Below are positions 16,769 through 24,706 of a stretch of DNA of 64,000 nt, in pieces. The DNA comes from Teichococcus wenyumeiae. Its GTDB lineage: Bacteria > Pseudomonadota > Alphaproteobacteria > Acetobacterales > Acetobacteraceae. A model generated the notes under the pieces. The model ran no database searches, was not told where the DNA came from, and was given only the letters and a program-made list of their open reading frames with translations. Numbering within the stretch: the first letter of the stretch is position 1; the number at the start of each line of letters is the position of its first letter. The DNA lies in contig NZ_RFLX01000007.1 of the NCBI RefSeq assembly GCF_003696345.1, positions 162,690 through 226,689 of the forward strand, given 5' to 3'. The position numbers were made by a program, and so were the translations under genes.

Positions 16769-17639
16769 CACCGCCCTGCCCGCGCCCGCCACGCTGCGCA
16801 AGGGCGAGGCCAATGCCCGCCGGGTGGAGGCGCTGGTTCTCGCCGCCCGCCGCCGGCGCCGGCTGCAGAAGCTGCTGCCCTGGCTGATCATCCTGGCCAG
16901 CTTCCTGGTCTGGGAAGTCCTTGTGCGCGCGATGCAGGTGCCTGCCTTCGTGCTGCCCGCGCCCTCCGCCATCGGCGCGAGCATGGTGAAGTGGTGGTGG
17001 CCGCTGCTGGACAATGCCTGGCAGACGCTGCTGACCACGCTGGTGGGCTTCGCCCTGGCCATTGTCTTCGGGCTGGCGCTGGGGGTGGCGATCGGCTCCT
17101 CCACCCTGCTCTACCACGGGCTCTATCCGCTGCTGATCGGCTTCAACTCGGTGCCCAAGGTGGCGGTGGTGCCGATCCTGGTCATCTGGTTTGGCATCGG
17201 CACGGTGCCCGCCATCATCACCGCCTTCCTGATCTCCTTCTTCCCCATCGTGGTGAATGTCGCGACCGGCATCGCCACGGTGGAGCCGGAACTGCGGGAC
17301 GTGCTGCGCGCCCTCGGCGCCCGGCCCAGCGACATCATCCGCAAGGTCGGGCTGCCGCGCGCCATGCCCTATTTCTTCGCCTCGCTGAAGATCGCCATCA
17401 CGGTAGCCTTCGTCGGCTCCATCATGGCGGAAACGGTGGCCGCCAATAAGGGCATCGGCCACCTGATGATCCTGGCTTCCTCCCGCTTCGACGTGCCGCT
17501 GGTCTTCGCCGGCCTCATCGTCACCGGCGTCATGGGCGTGCTGATGTATGCCTTGGCCGTGGCTATTGAGGAGCGAACCACAGGCTGGGCCATGCGCGGG
17601 CAGGTAGAGCAGAACGTCACGCCGCTCACCGGAGGTTGA
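16758..17639 (+). CDS. ABC transporter permease, nitrate/sulfonate/taurine type
   Basis: 293 residues from ATG 16758, which has GAGGAG at 7 bases and overlaps the ATPase gene. About six transmembrane helices follow a positively charged start (AARRRRRLQKLLPW). The coupling loop VEPELRDVLRALGARPSDII followed by KVGLPRAMPYFFASLKIA is the BPD_transp_1 signature of the SsuC/TauC branch, and GIGHLMILASSRFDVPLVFA is also typical. Together with the preceding ATPase it makes a two-gene unit. The missing binding protein must be encoded elsewhere. Confidence 0.9.
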   Translation: MPSDTALPAPATLRKGEANARRVEALVLAARRRRRLQKLLPWLIILASFLVWEVLVRAMQVPAFVLPAPSAIGASMVKWWWPLLDNAWQTLLTTLVGFALAIVFGLALGVAIGSSTLLYHGLYPLLIGFNSVPKVAVVPILVIWFGIGTVPAIITAFLISFFPIVVNVATGIATVEPELRDVLRALGARPSDIIRKVGLPRAMPYFFASLKIAITVAFVGSIMAETVAANKGIGHLMILASSRFDVPLVFAGLIVTGVMGVLMYALAVAIEERTTGWAMRGQVEQNVTPLTGG

Positions 17640-17778
17640 CCCGGAATCAGGCCGAATCTAGCGTCGGTAAGCCATCTCGGCATCGATATGTGTTGCGGGG
17701 GCCTGTCCGCCGGGCCATTCCAGACCAGCGCCGGGCAGAAGACCCGGGCACCGCTTCCCTGGCCGGGAAGCGCCCGCC

Positions 17779-19620
17779 TTGCCTCATTCGTCGGGCCATG
17801 GTCCCGCACCGGTTGCCGCGGGACCAGCGCGGCACCCGCCCCTCGGGGAAGCAAGGCGCCATCTGGAACCAGGCGCCGGAACAGCGGCGCCGCACGGCAC
17901 GGATAAAAAGCCTTTGGCCCTTTCCTCGACTGCCAGGACCCTGATTTTCAGTGACAGCTACACCTGGAACGGCGGTTCGCATCAGCCCAGCCTTGTCACC
18001 TACAGCTTTGCCAATGCCGCTACTGGCCCGAACGGCACGACCGCCCCATCCACCCCATGGGCACCGTTCAACGACGCACAGCAGGCGGCGGCACGGCAGG
18101 CGGTGGAAACCTGGGGCAGCGTCTCCGGCATCCAGTTCGTCGAGGTGCCGGATACCGTCCAGGGCGCCGGCATCGACCTGCGCTTCCAGATGACCCGGCT
18201 GGAGCCGGGATATGCGGGCATGACCTATTACCCGCAGCTTGGCGATGTCAGCCTCAACATCGACCTCTACAGCAATGACGCCCTGGCGCGCGGCAGCTAC
18301 GGCTATCTCGTGCTGCTGCACGAGATCGGGCATGGGCTGGGCCTGAAGCACCCCTTCGACAACAGCCCCACGCTGCCCGATGCGCAGGACAATTTCGACA
18401 CCACGGTGATGTCCTACCCCAAGCAGGGCTTCGGCACGCCGGACAGCCTGCGCGCCGCCGATGTCGAGGCGATCCAGTACCTCTACGGCACGCAGCAGGA
18501 CGGTGATAACTTCTCCATCCACTGGAGTTGGGACGCGGCGCTGGGCGGCATCCGTCACCAGGGCAATGACAGCGCGCAGACCATCGAGGGCACGGCGCTG
18601 CGCGATGTCATCTTCGGCCTCGGCGGCGATGACACCCTGCTGGGCCATGGGGGCAATGACGTTCTCTACGGCGGCGCCGGCACCAACCGGGTGAACGGCG
18701 GCAGCGGCATCGACACCATGGGCACCGACCTCTTCCGCCAGCAGGTGACCCTGACCTACGGAAGCTGGTCCTATCAGTCGGACCTCGACCACAAGAGCAT
18801 CAGCGCCATCCTGGCCGGCGGAAACGAGAGAACCACCGGCAATGATATCGAGGTCATGGCCTTCTTCGATGGCCGGCTGGTCTTCGACGGCAATGACCCG
18901 GCGGCACAGGTGATGCGGCTCTACCAGGCCGCACTGGGGCGCCTGCCCGACCCGGTCGGGCGCGATTCCTGGACCGACAGCCTGGCGCAGGGCGCCGCGC
19001 TGACCTCCCTGGCCCAGGGCTTCCTGGACAGCCAGGAATTCCAGAGCCGCTACGGCGCGCTGGACAATGCCGGCTTCGTGGCGCGCACCTACCAGCTCGC
19101 GCTGGGCCGCGACCCGGACGCACAGGGCATGTCCTCCTGGCTGGCGAGGCTGGATGGCGGCATGAGTCGGGCCGAGTTGCTGCAGGGCTTCAGCGAAAGC
19201 GTCGAGAATCGTGGCCGCACCGATGGCGTGCTCTCCCAGGGCCTTTGGGACGCCGACCGTCAGGTGGCGGATATCGCCCGGCTTTACCAGGCGGCGTTGG
19301 GCCGTGCTCCGGATGCGGACGGGCTCCGCTTCTGGGACGGCAAGGCCGATGCCGGTGAGAGCTTGGCGCAGATCGCCGACCAGATCACCCAGAGCAATGA
19401 ATTCAGCCTGCGCTTCCCCAATGTCTCGGACGCCGATTTCGTGCGGCTGGTCTACCAGAACACCCTCGGCCGCCCCGCCGATGCGATGGGCGAGGCCTTC
19501 TGGCTGGACCACATGGCGCATGACATGACGCGCAGCCAAGTGGTGACAAACTTCGCCAGCAGCACCGAGTTCCTGCAGGTCAGCCACAGCCTGACGGAGA
19601 ACGGCATCACCTTCGCCTAG
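17779..19620 (+). CDS. Serralysin-like M10 metalloprotease with RTX and DUF4214 repeats
   Basis: Probably a type I-secreted zinc endopeptidase. 613 residues if the TTG at 17779 is used; there is no ATG or GTG in frame before the catalytic domain, so the start is unsure. The zinc site HEIGHGLGLKH is at residues 181-191 and the Met-turn is in TVMSYPKQGFG. A short RTX block (FGLGGDDTLLGHGGNDVLYG, then GAG and GGSG) follows. The C-terminal half carries four copies of the DUF4214 pattern (LYQAALGRxPDxxGxxxW) ending with a longer helical stretch. No Sec signal is visible, as expected for RTX secretion, but no T1SS genes are near. The DUF4214 tail replaces the usual long RTX C-terminus. Confidence 0.85.
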   Translation: MPHSSGHGPAPVAAGPARHPPLGEARRHLEPGAGTAAPHGTDKKPLALSSTARTLIFSDSYTWNGGSHQPSLVTYSFANAATGPNGTTAPSTPWAPFNDAQQAAARQAVETWGSVSGIQFVEVPDTVQGAGIDLRFQMTRLEPGYAGMTYYPQLGDVSLNIDLYSNDALARGSYGYLVLLHEIGHGLGLKHPFDNSPTLPDAQDNFDTTVMSYPKQGFGTPDSLRAADVEAIQYLYGTQQDGDNFSIHWSWDAALGGIRHQGNDSAQTIEGTALRDVIFGLGGDDTLLGHGGNDVLYGGAGTNRVNGGSGIDTMGTDLFRQQVTLTYGSWSYQSDLDHKSISAILAGGNERTTGNDIEVMAFFDGRLVFDGNDPAAQVMRLYQAALGRLPDPVGRDSWTDSLAQGAALTSLAQGFLDSQEFQSRYGALDNAGFVARTYQLALGRDPDAQGMSSWLARLDGGMSRAELLQGFSESVENRGRTDGVLSQGLWDADRQVADIARLYQAALGRAPDADGLRFWDGKADAGESLAQIADQITQSNEFSLRFPNVSDADFVRLVYQNTLGRPADAMGEAFWLDHMAHDMTRSQVVTNFASSTEFLQVSHSLTENGITFA

Positions 19621-19634
19621 CAATAATGCGGCAT

Positions 19635-19673
19635 TCGCTTCTCGTGGAAGCTTTCCACAAAAATGAGAAGCGA
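19635..19673. repeat. Nested hairpin downstream of the metalloprotease gene
   Basis: Outer arms TCGCTTCTC (19635-19643) and GAGAAGCGA (19665-19673) enclose an inner hairpin GTGGAA-GCT-TTCCAC, with a 6-base A-rich bulge (AAAAAT). It begins 15 bases after the protease stop. It may be a terminator or processing structure for that transcript, but it lacks a clear U run after the outer stem. Confidence 0.55.
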
Positions 19674-20217
19674 CCGATGATGCCCTTACTGCCTCCCTGC
19701 TCGCTGGCCCCGCCTTCACCTGAAAGGGCGGGGCGGGTACCCCGGTGCTCCTCGGCTTCTCTTTCGCACAGGATGGGTTGAACGCCGGCACGTGCATGCT
19801 GCACTAGGCTGCCTGGGCCGCCTTCCCCCAGTCCAGATGGCTGGAACACGCTAAGCTTTGGCAGCTTAGAGCGAAAACAAAGGTCACCGCTTCCCCGAGG
19901 CAGCGGACACTTTGGGTGCTGCCGGCATCGATCTGCGCTTCCTGCTGGATATGCTGAAGCTCTGGTACAGCAACGGATGCGCCAACCTGCCGCCCGAGAG
20001 CGGCATCGCCCTTCACCTGCAGATCTTCGGCGGCGATGGCCTAGCCGTCGGATGGCATGAAGGGGACGCCCATCCCACGATCCTGGCCTTCTGCGCATCT
20101 GTGCGGTGCCGCAAGAACATTGTTGTGCTCAAGCCCCGCAGACAGGGCGCGGACATCGTGCCACATCATCGCATGGTAGAGCGGCGCCCGTGCCGCCGGA
20201 CGAAACGGAATCCTCGG
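19674..20217. other. Gap without a convincing gene between the protease and the hydrolase
   Basis: Open frames exist on both strands (for example the hydrolase frame runs back to 19912, and a minus frame covers 19804-20016). Neither has a good ribosome binding site, recognisable domain or normal amino-acid pattern, and both are rich in Cys/Arg/Ser. The base composition is less regular than in the flanking genes. It could be eroded coding sequence or a regulatory leader for the hydrolase. I see no tRNA, IS end or CRISPR pattern. Confidence 0.4.
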
Positions 20218-20997
20218 ATGTTCATCGACTTGGCGGATATGCTCGTCCACTGCGTGGTGGAAGGGCCGGACACGGCGCCCCCCTTGCTGCTGCTGCATTC
20301 CATCGGAACCACACAGAATATCTGGGACGCGCAGGCCCAAGCCCTGGCCGGCCGCTTCCGCGTTATTCGCCCGGACCTGCGAGGCCATGGGCTGAGCAGC
20401 GTCACACCCGGCGATTACACCATGCGGCAACTGGCCGGGGATGCGCTGGCGCTGCTGGATGCCCTGGGCATCGAGAAGGCGCATGTGGCCGGCACCTCCA
20501 TTGGCGGTCGCATCGCGCAGCAGGTGGCGGTGGAGGCGCCGGAGCGGGTGCTCTCCCTCTGCCTGCTGAACACCGCGCTGGAATTTCCCTCCCCCGCCAT
20601 CTGGCAGGTGCGGATCGACGAGGTGCGGCGGGACGGCACGCAGGTGCTGGCCGATGCGGTGATGCCGCGCTGGGTGGTGGATACCGCCCTGCCCTCCTCC
20701 CGCGGCCTGCGCTGGATGCTGCTGCGCACCGACAAGACCGGCTATGCCGGCGCCGCCTGCGCCCTGCGCGATGCCACCGCCGCCGATGTCGCGGGGCGCA
20801 TCCAGCCCCCCTGCACCGTCATTGCCGGGGAACGCGACCCGGCAGCCCCGGCCGAGGCCGTGGCGGCACTCCAGGCCGCCATCCCGGGCGCGGAACTGGT
20901 GGTGCTGCCCGGCGCCGGCCACATCACCACCTATGAATTCGCCGATGCCGTGACAGCGCAGATGCTGGCGCATTTCGACCGCCTCGGCATCGGCTGA
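20218..20997 (+). CDS. pcaD: 3-oxoadipate enol-lactonase-like alpha/beta hydrolase
   Basis: 259 residues from ATG 20218. Alpha/beta hydrolase of the PcaD group, which opens beta-ketoadipate enol-lactone in the protocatechuate/catechol branch. LLLLHSIGTTQNIWDAQ gives the oxyanion region, VAGTSIGGRIAQ holds the nucleophile Ser94, GERDPAAPAEA the acid Asp, and LPGAGHITTYE the His. The length and the HSIGTT...W pattern match PcaD better than general hydrolases. No other pca genes are nearby, so the role is inferred from family alone. The in-frame extension upstream to 19912 has an unusual composition and is not used. It converges on the atp operon, with a terminator between. Confidence 0.72.
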   Translation: MFIDLADMLVHCVVEGPDTAPPLLLLHSIGTTQNIWDAQAQALAGRFRVIRPDLRGHGLSSVTPGDYTMRQLAGDALALLDALGIEKAHVAGTSIGGRIAQQVAVEAPERVLSLCLLNTALEFPSPAIWQVRIDEVRRDGTQVLADAVMPRWVVDTALPSSRGLRWMLLRTDKTGYAGAACALRDATAADVAGRIQPPCTVIAGERDPAAPAEAVAALQAAIPGAELVVLPGAGHITTYEFADAVTAQMLAHFDRLGIG

Positions 20998-21002
20998 GGC
21001 AC

Positions 21003-21034
21003 AAAAAAAGCGGGGGTCCCGAAGGGCCCCCGCT
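21003..21034 (-). terminator. Rho-independent terminator of the F0 ATP synthase operon
   Basis: On the minus strand the sequence AGCGGGGGCCCTTCGGGACC continues into CCCCGCT, a GC-rich hairpin with a TTCG-type loop. It is followed at once by seven T residues. It lies 26 bases beyond the atpF stop, so it should end the atp transcript; on the plus strand it could also stop the hydrolase gene, where the T run is absent. Confidence 0.88.
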
Positions 21035-21059
21035 CCCGTCTTCTACAAACCCGGCCTGA

Positions 21060-21566
21060 TCAGGCGGCGCGCAGCGCACGCGGCAGGTCGGCCACGGCCT
21101 TGTCGATCAGCGCGGCATCAGCCTTCGCATCCAGCTTCTCCCGGATCACGCTCCGGGCAGCGGCAGCGGCGATATCGGCGGCGGCATTGCGGACCTCGGC
21201 CAGGGCGCCGGCCTCGGCGGCATGGATGCGGTCCATCGCCATCCGCTCGCGGCGCTTGGCGGAGGCTTCGGCCTCGGCGGCCGTGGCAGCCGCCACGCGC
21301 TCGGCCTCGACCTTGGCCTGGGCCACGGTCTGCTCAGCCTCAAGCAAGGCAGCCTTACGGTCGGCCTCGGCCTGGCGCAGCATGGCCTCGGCCTCGGTGC
21401 GCAGGCGGGCGGCCTCGTCCAGGTCGCTGCGGATCTGGGCGCCGCGGGCGTCCAGCATGGCCGAGAGCTTCTTCCACATCGTGCGGCCCAGCAGGGCCAC
21501 GAAGATGACGAAGGAGACAGCGACCCAGAAGGTCGGGTTCAGCCAGAAATGTTCGTAATGGTGCAT
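21060..21566 (-). CDS. atpF: F0F1 ATP synthase subunit b
   Basis: Peripheral-stalk subunit, 168 residues. The N-terminal membrane helix FWVAVSFVIFVALLGRTMW is followed by a long charged Ala/Glu/Arg helix (KLSAMLDARGAQIRSDLDEA onward) that dimerises with b' and reaches F1. The C-terminus ends in ALRAA. It is the last gene of the operon, 12 bases after the b' gene. F1 genes (delta, alpha, gamma, beta, epsilon) are not in the window, which matches the split F0/F1 operons of alphaproteobacteria. Confidence 0.95.
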   Translation of the reverse strand: MHHYEHFWLNPTFWVAVSFVIFVALLGRTMWKKLSAMLDARGAQIRSDLDEAARLRTEAEAMLRQAEADRKAALLEAEQTVAQAKVEAERVAAATAAEAEASAKRRERMAMDRIHAAEAGALAEVRNAAADIAAAAARSVIREKLDAKADAALIDKAVADLPRALRAA

Positions 21567-21578
21567 CGTGGCCTCCCC

Positions 21579-22214
21579 TTACGCCCGGCCCTGCGCGGCC
21601 AGCTCGCGGCCCACGGCAGCCTGCACGGCGGCGGGCTCGTTCAGGCCGGTCAGGCGCTGCACCAGCGCATCGGTGGTATCGGTCGCGACCTCACGCAGCG
21701 CGCCCATGGCGGCGTCGCGGGCGGCGTTGATGCGCGCCTCGGCGGCGGCGATCTGCTCGTTCAGCTTGGCGTTCAGCGCGGCGGTCTTGCCGGCGGCATC
21801 GGCCTGCGCAGAGGCCAGGGCCTCGGCGATCGCGGCCTGCGCCTCGGTGCGGGACCGGGCGGTGGCAACGCGGTGTGCTTCCAGCGCGGCATCGGCATCG
21901 GCCTTGGCGGCGCGGGCGGCTTCCAGGTCGCCCTGGATACGGGCACGGCGGTTCTCCAGCACGCTGTCGAAGCGCGGCAGGACCACATGCGCCAGCACGT
22001 AGTAGAGGACGCCGAAGATGATCAGCAGCCAGACCACCTGCGCCAGCATCAGCGGATTGCTGAAATCCAGCTGCGGCATGCCACCCGAGGCTTCGGCGGC
22101 TGCAGTGGAGCGGGCCTCCAGGGCGCCGTCGGTGATCGGCTGCGCAAAGGCGCCGACATTGACCAGCAAGGCGGCCATCATCCCGGCGAGGGTAACCGGC
22201 TTCATCATCTGCAT
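21579..22214 (-). CDS. atpF': F0F1 ATP synthase subunit b'
   Basis: Second, distinct b-type stalk subunit, 211 residues from ATG 22214 (CAGGG upstream). It begins with an apparent signal-like segment (MKPVTLAGMMAALLVNVGAFAQ), then a spacer, then the membrane helix MLAQVVWLLIIFGVLYYVLA and the charged stalk helix beginning PRFDSVLENRRARIQGDLEA. The extra N-terminal hydrophobic segment before the anchor is typical of b' in this group, where it is thought to be cleaved. A b/b' pair rather than a single b supports an alphaproteobacterial or phototroph-type enzyme. Confidence 0.93.
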   Translation of the reverse strand: MQMMKPVTLAGMMAALLVNVGAFAQPITDGALEARSTAAAEASGGMPQLDFSNPLMLAQVVWLLIIFGVLYYVLAHVVLPRFDSVLENRRARIQGDLEAARAAKADADAALEAHRVATARSRTEAQAAIAEALASAQADAAGKTAALNAKLNEQIAAAEARINAARDAAMGALREVATDTTDALVQRLTGLNEPAAVQAAVGRELAAQGRA

Positions 22215-22273
22215 CCCTGTTATTCTACGGCCTGAAGGCATCGGGCGCGGTGTCGCCACCGCGCCCGACAGGA

Positions 22274-22501
22274 TCAGGTGAACAGGATCAGGAAGGCGAT
22301 CAGCAGGGCGAACAGCGCGACCGCTTCCGTCAGGGCGAAGCCCAGGATGCCGATGGGGAACACGGTGTCGCGCGAGGCCGGGTTGCGGGCAACGGACGCG
22401 ATCAGCGTGGAGAAGATGTTGCCGAGCGCGAGGCCGACGCCGAACAGGGCCAGCACGGCGATGCCGGCGCCGATTGCCTTAGCAGCGAGAACGATTTCCA
22501 T
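22274..22501 (-). CDS. atpE: F0F1 ATP synthase subunit c
   Basis: Proteolipid of the rotor ring, 75 residues in a two-helix hairpin. The first helix is [18 protein letters not shown], the polar loop is ARNPASRD, and the second helix is [20 protein letters not shown]. The proton-carrying acidic residue is Glu59, surrounded by hydrophobic residues, which suits H+ rather than Na+. It lies between the a and b' genes in the normal alphaproteobacterial order a-c-b'-b. The 93-base spacer before it is the largest in the operon. Confidence 0.96.
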   Translation of the reverse strand: MEIVLAAKAIGAGIAVLALFGVGLALGNIFSTLIASVARNPASRDTVFPIGILGFALTEAVALFALLIAFLILFT

Positions 22502-22594
22502 CAGAAGTATCCCTTCGAAAGACCTGAAGTGGTCGGTGTGTCCGCGACGCGCGGGTCTGTAAAGCCGTGGCCCCTTTGTGAGGACTGACCCCGA

Positions 22595-23350
22595 TCAGTG
22601 CAGGTGGACCGCGTCGTGCAGGTAGATGCTGGCCAGGATGGCGAAGACGTAGGCCTGCAGGAAGGCCACGAGCAGCTCAAACCCGATCAGAAGGACATTC
22701 ACGCCAAGGGGCAGCACCGCGACCAGCGGACCCACCGCGCCCAGGCCACCCAGCAGCACCACGAAGGTGGCGAAGACCTTCAGCAGCACGTGGCCGGCGA
22801 CCATGTTGGCGAAAAGACGGACGGAAAGGCTGATCGGGCGCGAGAGGTAGGAGACCACCTCGACCGGCACGATGATCGGCGCCAGCCAGAGCGGCGCGCC
22901 TTCCGGGAAGAAATAGCCGAAGAACTTCTTGCCGTGCAGCACCAGGGCCACGACGGTCGTGACCACGAACACGATGGCGGCCAGCGTGAAGGTGACGGCG
23001 ATGTGGCTGGTATAGGTGAAGGCGTAGGGCAGCAGGCCGATCACGTTGCCGAACAGCACGAACATGAACAGCGTGAACACGAAGGGGAAGTACCGCTTGC
23101 CCTCGTGGCCCACCTGGCCTGTCACCAGGTTCTCCAGGAACTCGTAGAACATCTCGGCCATGGACTGCAGGCGGCCGGGCACCACGGCGCGCGGGGCGAT
23201 GCCCCAGGCCATGATGCCGATGATCACCACCGCAGCCGCCAGCATGTGGGCGTTCGACTGAGTGAAGTTCACCGCGGCACCAATCGGCCCGAAGGCGTGG
23301 TGGAGCTCGAACTGGCTCAGCGCGTCGATCGTCTTGCCTTCGGCGGCCAC
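22595..23350 (-). CDS. atpB: F0F1 ATP synthase subunit a
   Basis: Stator channel subunit, 251 residues with five to six transmembrane helices. The essential arginine is Arg178 in PISLSVRLFANMVAGHVLLK. The late helix, with FELLVAFLQAYVFAILASIY, is the conserved C-terminal signature. It provides the two half-channels for proton flow past the c ring. It follows the AtpZ/I gene by 39 bases and is the first structural subunit of the operon. Confidence 0.96.
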   Translation of the reverse strand: MAAEGKTIDALSQFELHHAFGPIGAAVNFTQSNAHMLAAAVVIIGIMAWGIAPRAVVPGRLQSMAEMFYEFLENLVTGQVGHEGKRYFPFVFTLFMFVLFGNVIGLLPYAFTYTSHIAVTFTLAAIVFVVTTVVALVLHGKKFFGYFFPEGAPLWLAPIIVPVEVVSYLSRPISLSVRLFANMVAGHVLLKVFATFVVLLGGLGAVGPLVAVLPLGVNVLLIGFELLVAFLQAYVFAILASIYLHDAVHLH

Positions 23351-23389
23351 GGCGGCTCTCCCGTTATTCCGGTATCTGCGGGCGGAGTG

Positions 23390-23686
23390 TCAGCGGGCGC
23401 CGCTGCGGGGGTTGAACAGCCGATAGACGTTCAGCACCCCTGCGGCACCGCCCACCACGAAGAAGACCAGGAAGAGCCAGGGAAAGCTGCCAAGCCACCA
23501 GTCGAGCAACCAGCCCAGACCGGCACCCGCGATCAGGGCCGAGACAACCTCGACCCCGGCCCGAAGCCCGATCCGCCAGGGACCGCCCGGAAGGCCGCCG
23601 CTGGCTGCTGTGTTTGGCGCCTTCTCCAGTCCCTGCTTCTGCCGGGCCTGGCGCAACCGCCGCTCGAAATCGTTCTGCTCGCTCAC
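23390..23686 (-). CDS. atpI: AtpZ/AtpI family protein of the ATP synthase operon
   Basis: Small membrane protein, 98 residues from GTG 23686, which has GGGAG about 7 bases before it. An in-frame ATG at 23749 would give 119 residues but has no ribosome binding site. The soluble N-terminus (NDFERRLRQARQKQG) is followed by two helices, VEVVSALIAGAGLGWLLDWW and WLFLVFFVVGGAAGVLNVYR. Proteins of this family help F0 assembly or Mg/Ca transport. It is the first gene of the operon, so the atp promoter should lie between 23690 and 23900. Confidence 0.85.
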   Translation of the reverse strand: MSEQNDFERRLRQARQKQGLEKAPNTAASGGLPGGPWRIGLRAGVEVVSALIAGAGLGWLLDWWLGSFPWLFLVFFVVGGAAGVLNVYRLFNPRSGAR

Positions 23687-23828
23687 CCTTGCTCCCGCGG
23701 AATCCCCCGCCGGCAGGCACGGCGGCTCGTAGGGCTGGGTTAAATTCATGTCAAGTGTGCGTGGCAGCCCCGCGCCCGTCGTCGCGCCGCCAAGGCAACT
23801 GCGAGGGCCTCGCCACGTTCCCGTGAGC

Positions 23829-23900
23829 TTGTCCTTCAGTCAGTAATGTTTCTGTATCGGAATCAAATTTTATATTCGAATAAGGCAGCGATGCCGCTGG
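23829..23900. promoter_or_regulatory. AT-rich intergenic segment with likely divergent promoters
   Basis: Between the atp operon and the PEP-CTERM gene the composition shifts sharply to A+T around 23845-23885, including the near-palindrome TTATATTCGAATAA. It is one of the most AT-rich stretches of the window and sits between divergent genes. It probably holds one or both promoters. I cannot fix -35/-10 boxes with confidence. Confidence 0.35.
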
Positions 23901-23950
23901 CCCTCCGGCGGCATGTCGCTGTGCAGAACAGCTGACGGAGAGAAACATCC

Positions 23951-24595
23951 ATGAGAGCCCTTGGCATGGCGGCGATCCTCGCCGCTTTTTTCTTGGCGGG
24001 CGGCTCAGCCCGCGCGACGCTGATAGACTTCGATTCGCAGGGCCTGACAGGACCCAGCATCTTCGCGGCGGCCTCGCCCTCCTCAGGGCCGCTGGCCGTG
24101 GCGACTGGTGACGGAACGGTCACCTTCTCGGGCGGCGTGGTCCTCGAGAACACCACCTTCCTCCCCGCCAACCAGACCGCCCTTTACGGCACCGCGCATT
24201 TCGGCACGGGGCTGAGCAACCAGCTCGTCATCGCCTTCGCCGCACCCGTCACCAACTTTCTGGTGGACGTGGTGAACGGCCTGTCGACAGCCGCCACCTA
24301 CCGGGTGTCGGACAATCTGGGCAACTCTTCCGACTTCACGCTGGCATCCAATGGCGATAGCGGTGTCACCAGGGTCGGCTTCGCCACCGCCGGCAGCACG
24401 ATCACCATCACCAGCCTGACTACCCCGCTGAGCATCTTCGACTTCTTTATCGATAACGTCGCCTTCAACCTGCCGATTGCCTGCGATCCAAGCAGCTGCG
24501 CCGGCGGCGCCATCCCGGTACCGGAACCCGGCTCCCTCGCATTGCTGATGAGCGGGCTGGTCGGTCTCGGCTTGGTCCGCCGCCGGGCGCGCTGA
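23951..24595 (+). CDS. Exported PEP-CTERM sorting-domain protein
   Basis: 214 residues, with GGAGAG 9 bases before ATG 23951. A signal peptide (MRALGMAAILAAFFLAGGSARA) leads into a Ser/Thr/Ala/Gly-rich extracellular domain of beta character (LIDFDSQGLTGPSIFAAA; TFSGGVVLENTTF; SIFDFFIDNVAFNL). A single CDPSSC pair may form a disulfide. The C-terminus is VPEPGSLALLMSGLVGLGLV followed by RRRAR: a PEP motif, a membrane helix and a basic tail, the signal used by the exosortase/EpsH system for surface or exopolysaccharide-linked proteins. No exosortase or polysaccharide genes are near. The body has no domain I can name. Confidence 0.85.
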   Translation: MRALGMAAILAAFFLAGGSARATLIDFDSQGLTGPSIFAAASPSSGPLAVATGDGTVTFSGGVVLENTTFLPANQTALYGTAHFGTGLSNQLVIAFAAPVTNFLVDVVNGLSTAATYRVSDNLGNSSDFTLASNGDSGVTRVGFATAGSTITITSLTTPLSIFDFFIDNVAFNLPIACDPSSCAGGAIPVPEPGSLALLMSGLVGLGLVRRRAR

Positions 24596-24613
24596 GCGCG
24601 AACGACGGCAAGA

Positions 24614-24638
24614 GGCCCGTTCCCTCACGGGGCGGGCC
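24614..24638 (+). terminator. Hairpin after the PEP-CTERM gene
   Basis: The arms GGCCCGTTCCC and GGGGCGGGCC pair with a two-base bulge around a TCAC loop, 18 bases after the PEP-CTERM stop. There is no U run on the plus strand, so termination is only probable. The convergent GGDEF/EAL gene ends 70 bases further on. Confidence 0.45.
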
Positions 24639-24706
24639 GTGCTGGATACCGGGCACCAAGCATCCAGCGGCATTCCACAAGCTCACCCGCACTTCGTCAG
24701 CCCCTC

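Noticed and set aside
19607..20098. A minus-strand frame in the 19.6-20.1 kb gap
   Set aside because: No ribosome binding site, no domain, Cys/Arg-rich; not enough to call a gene.
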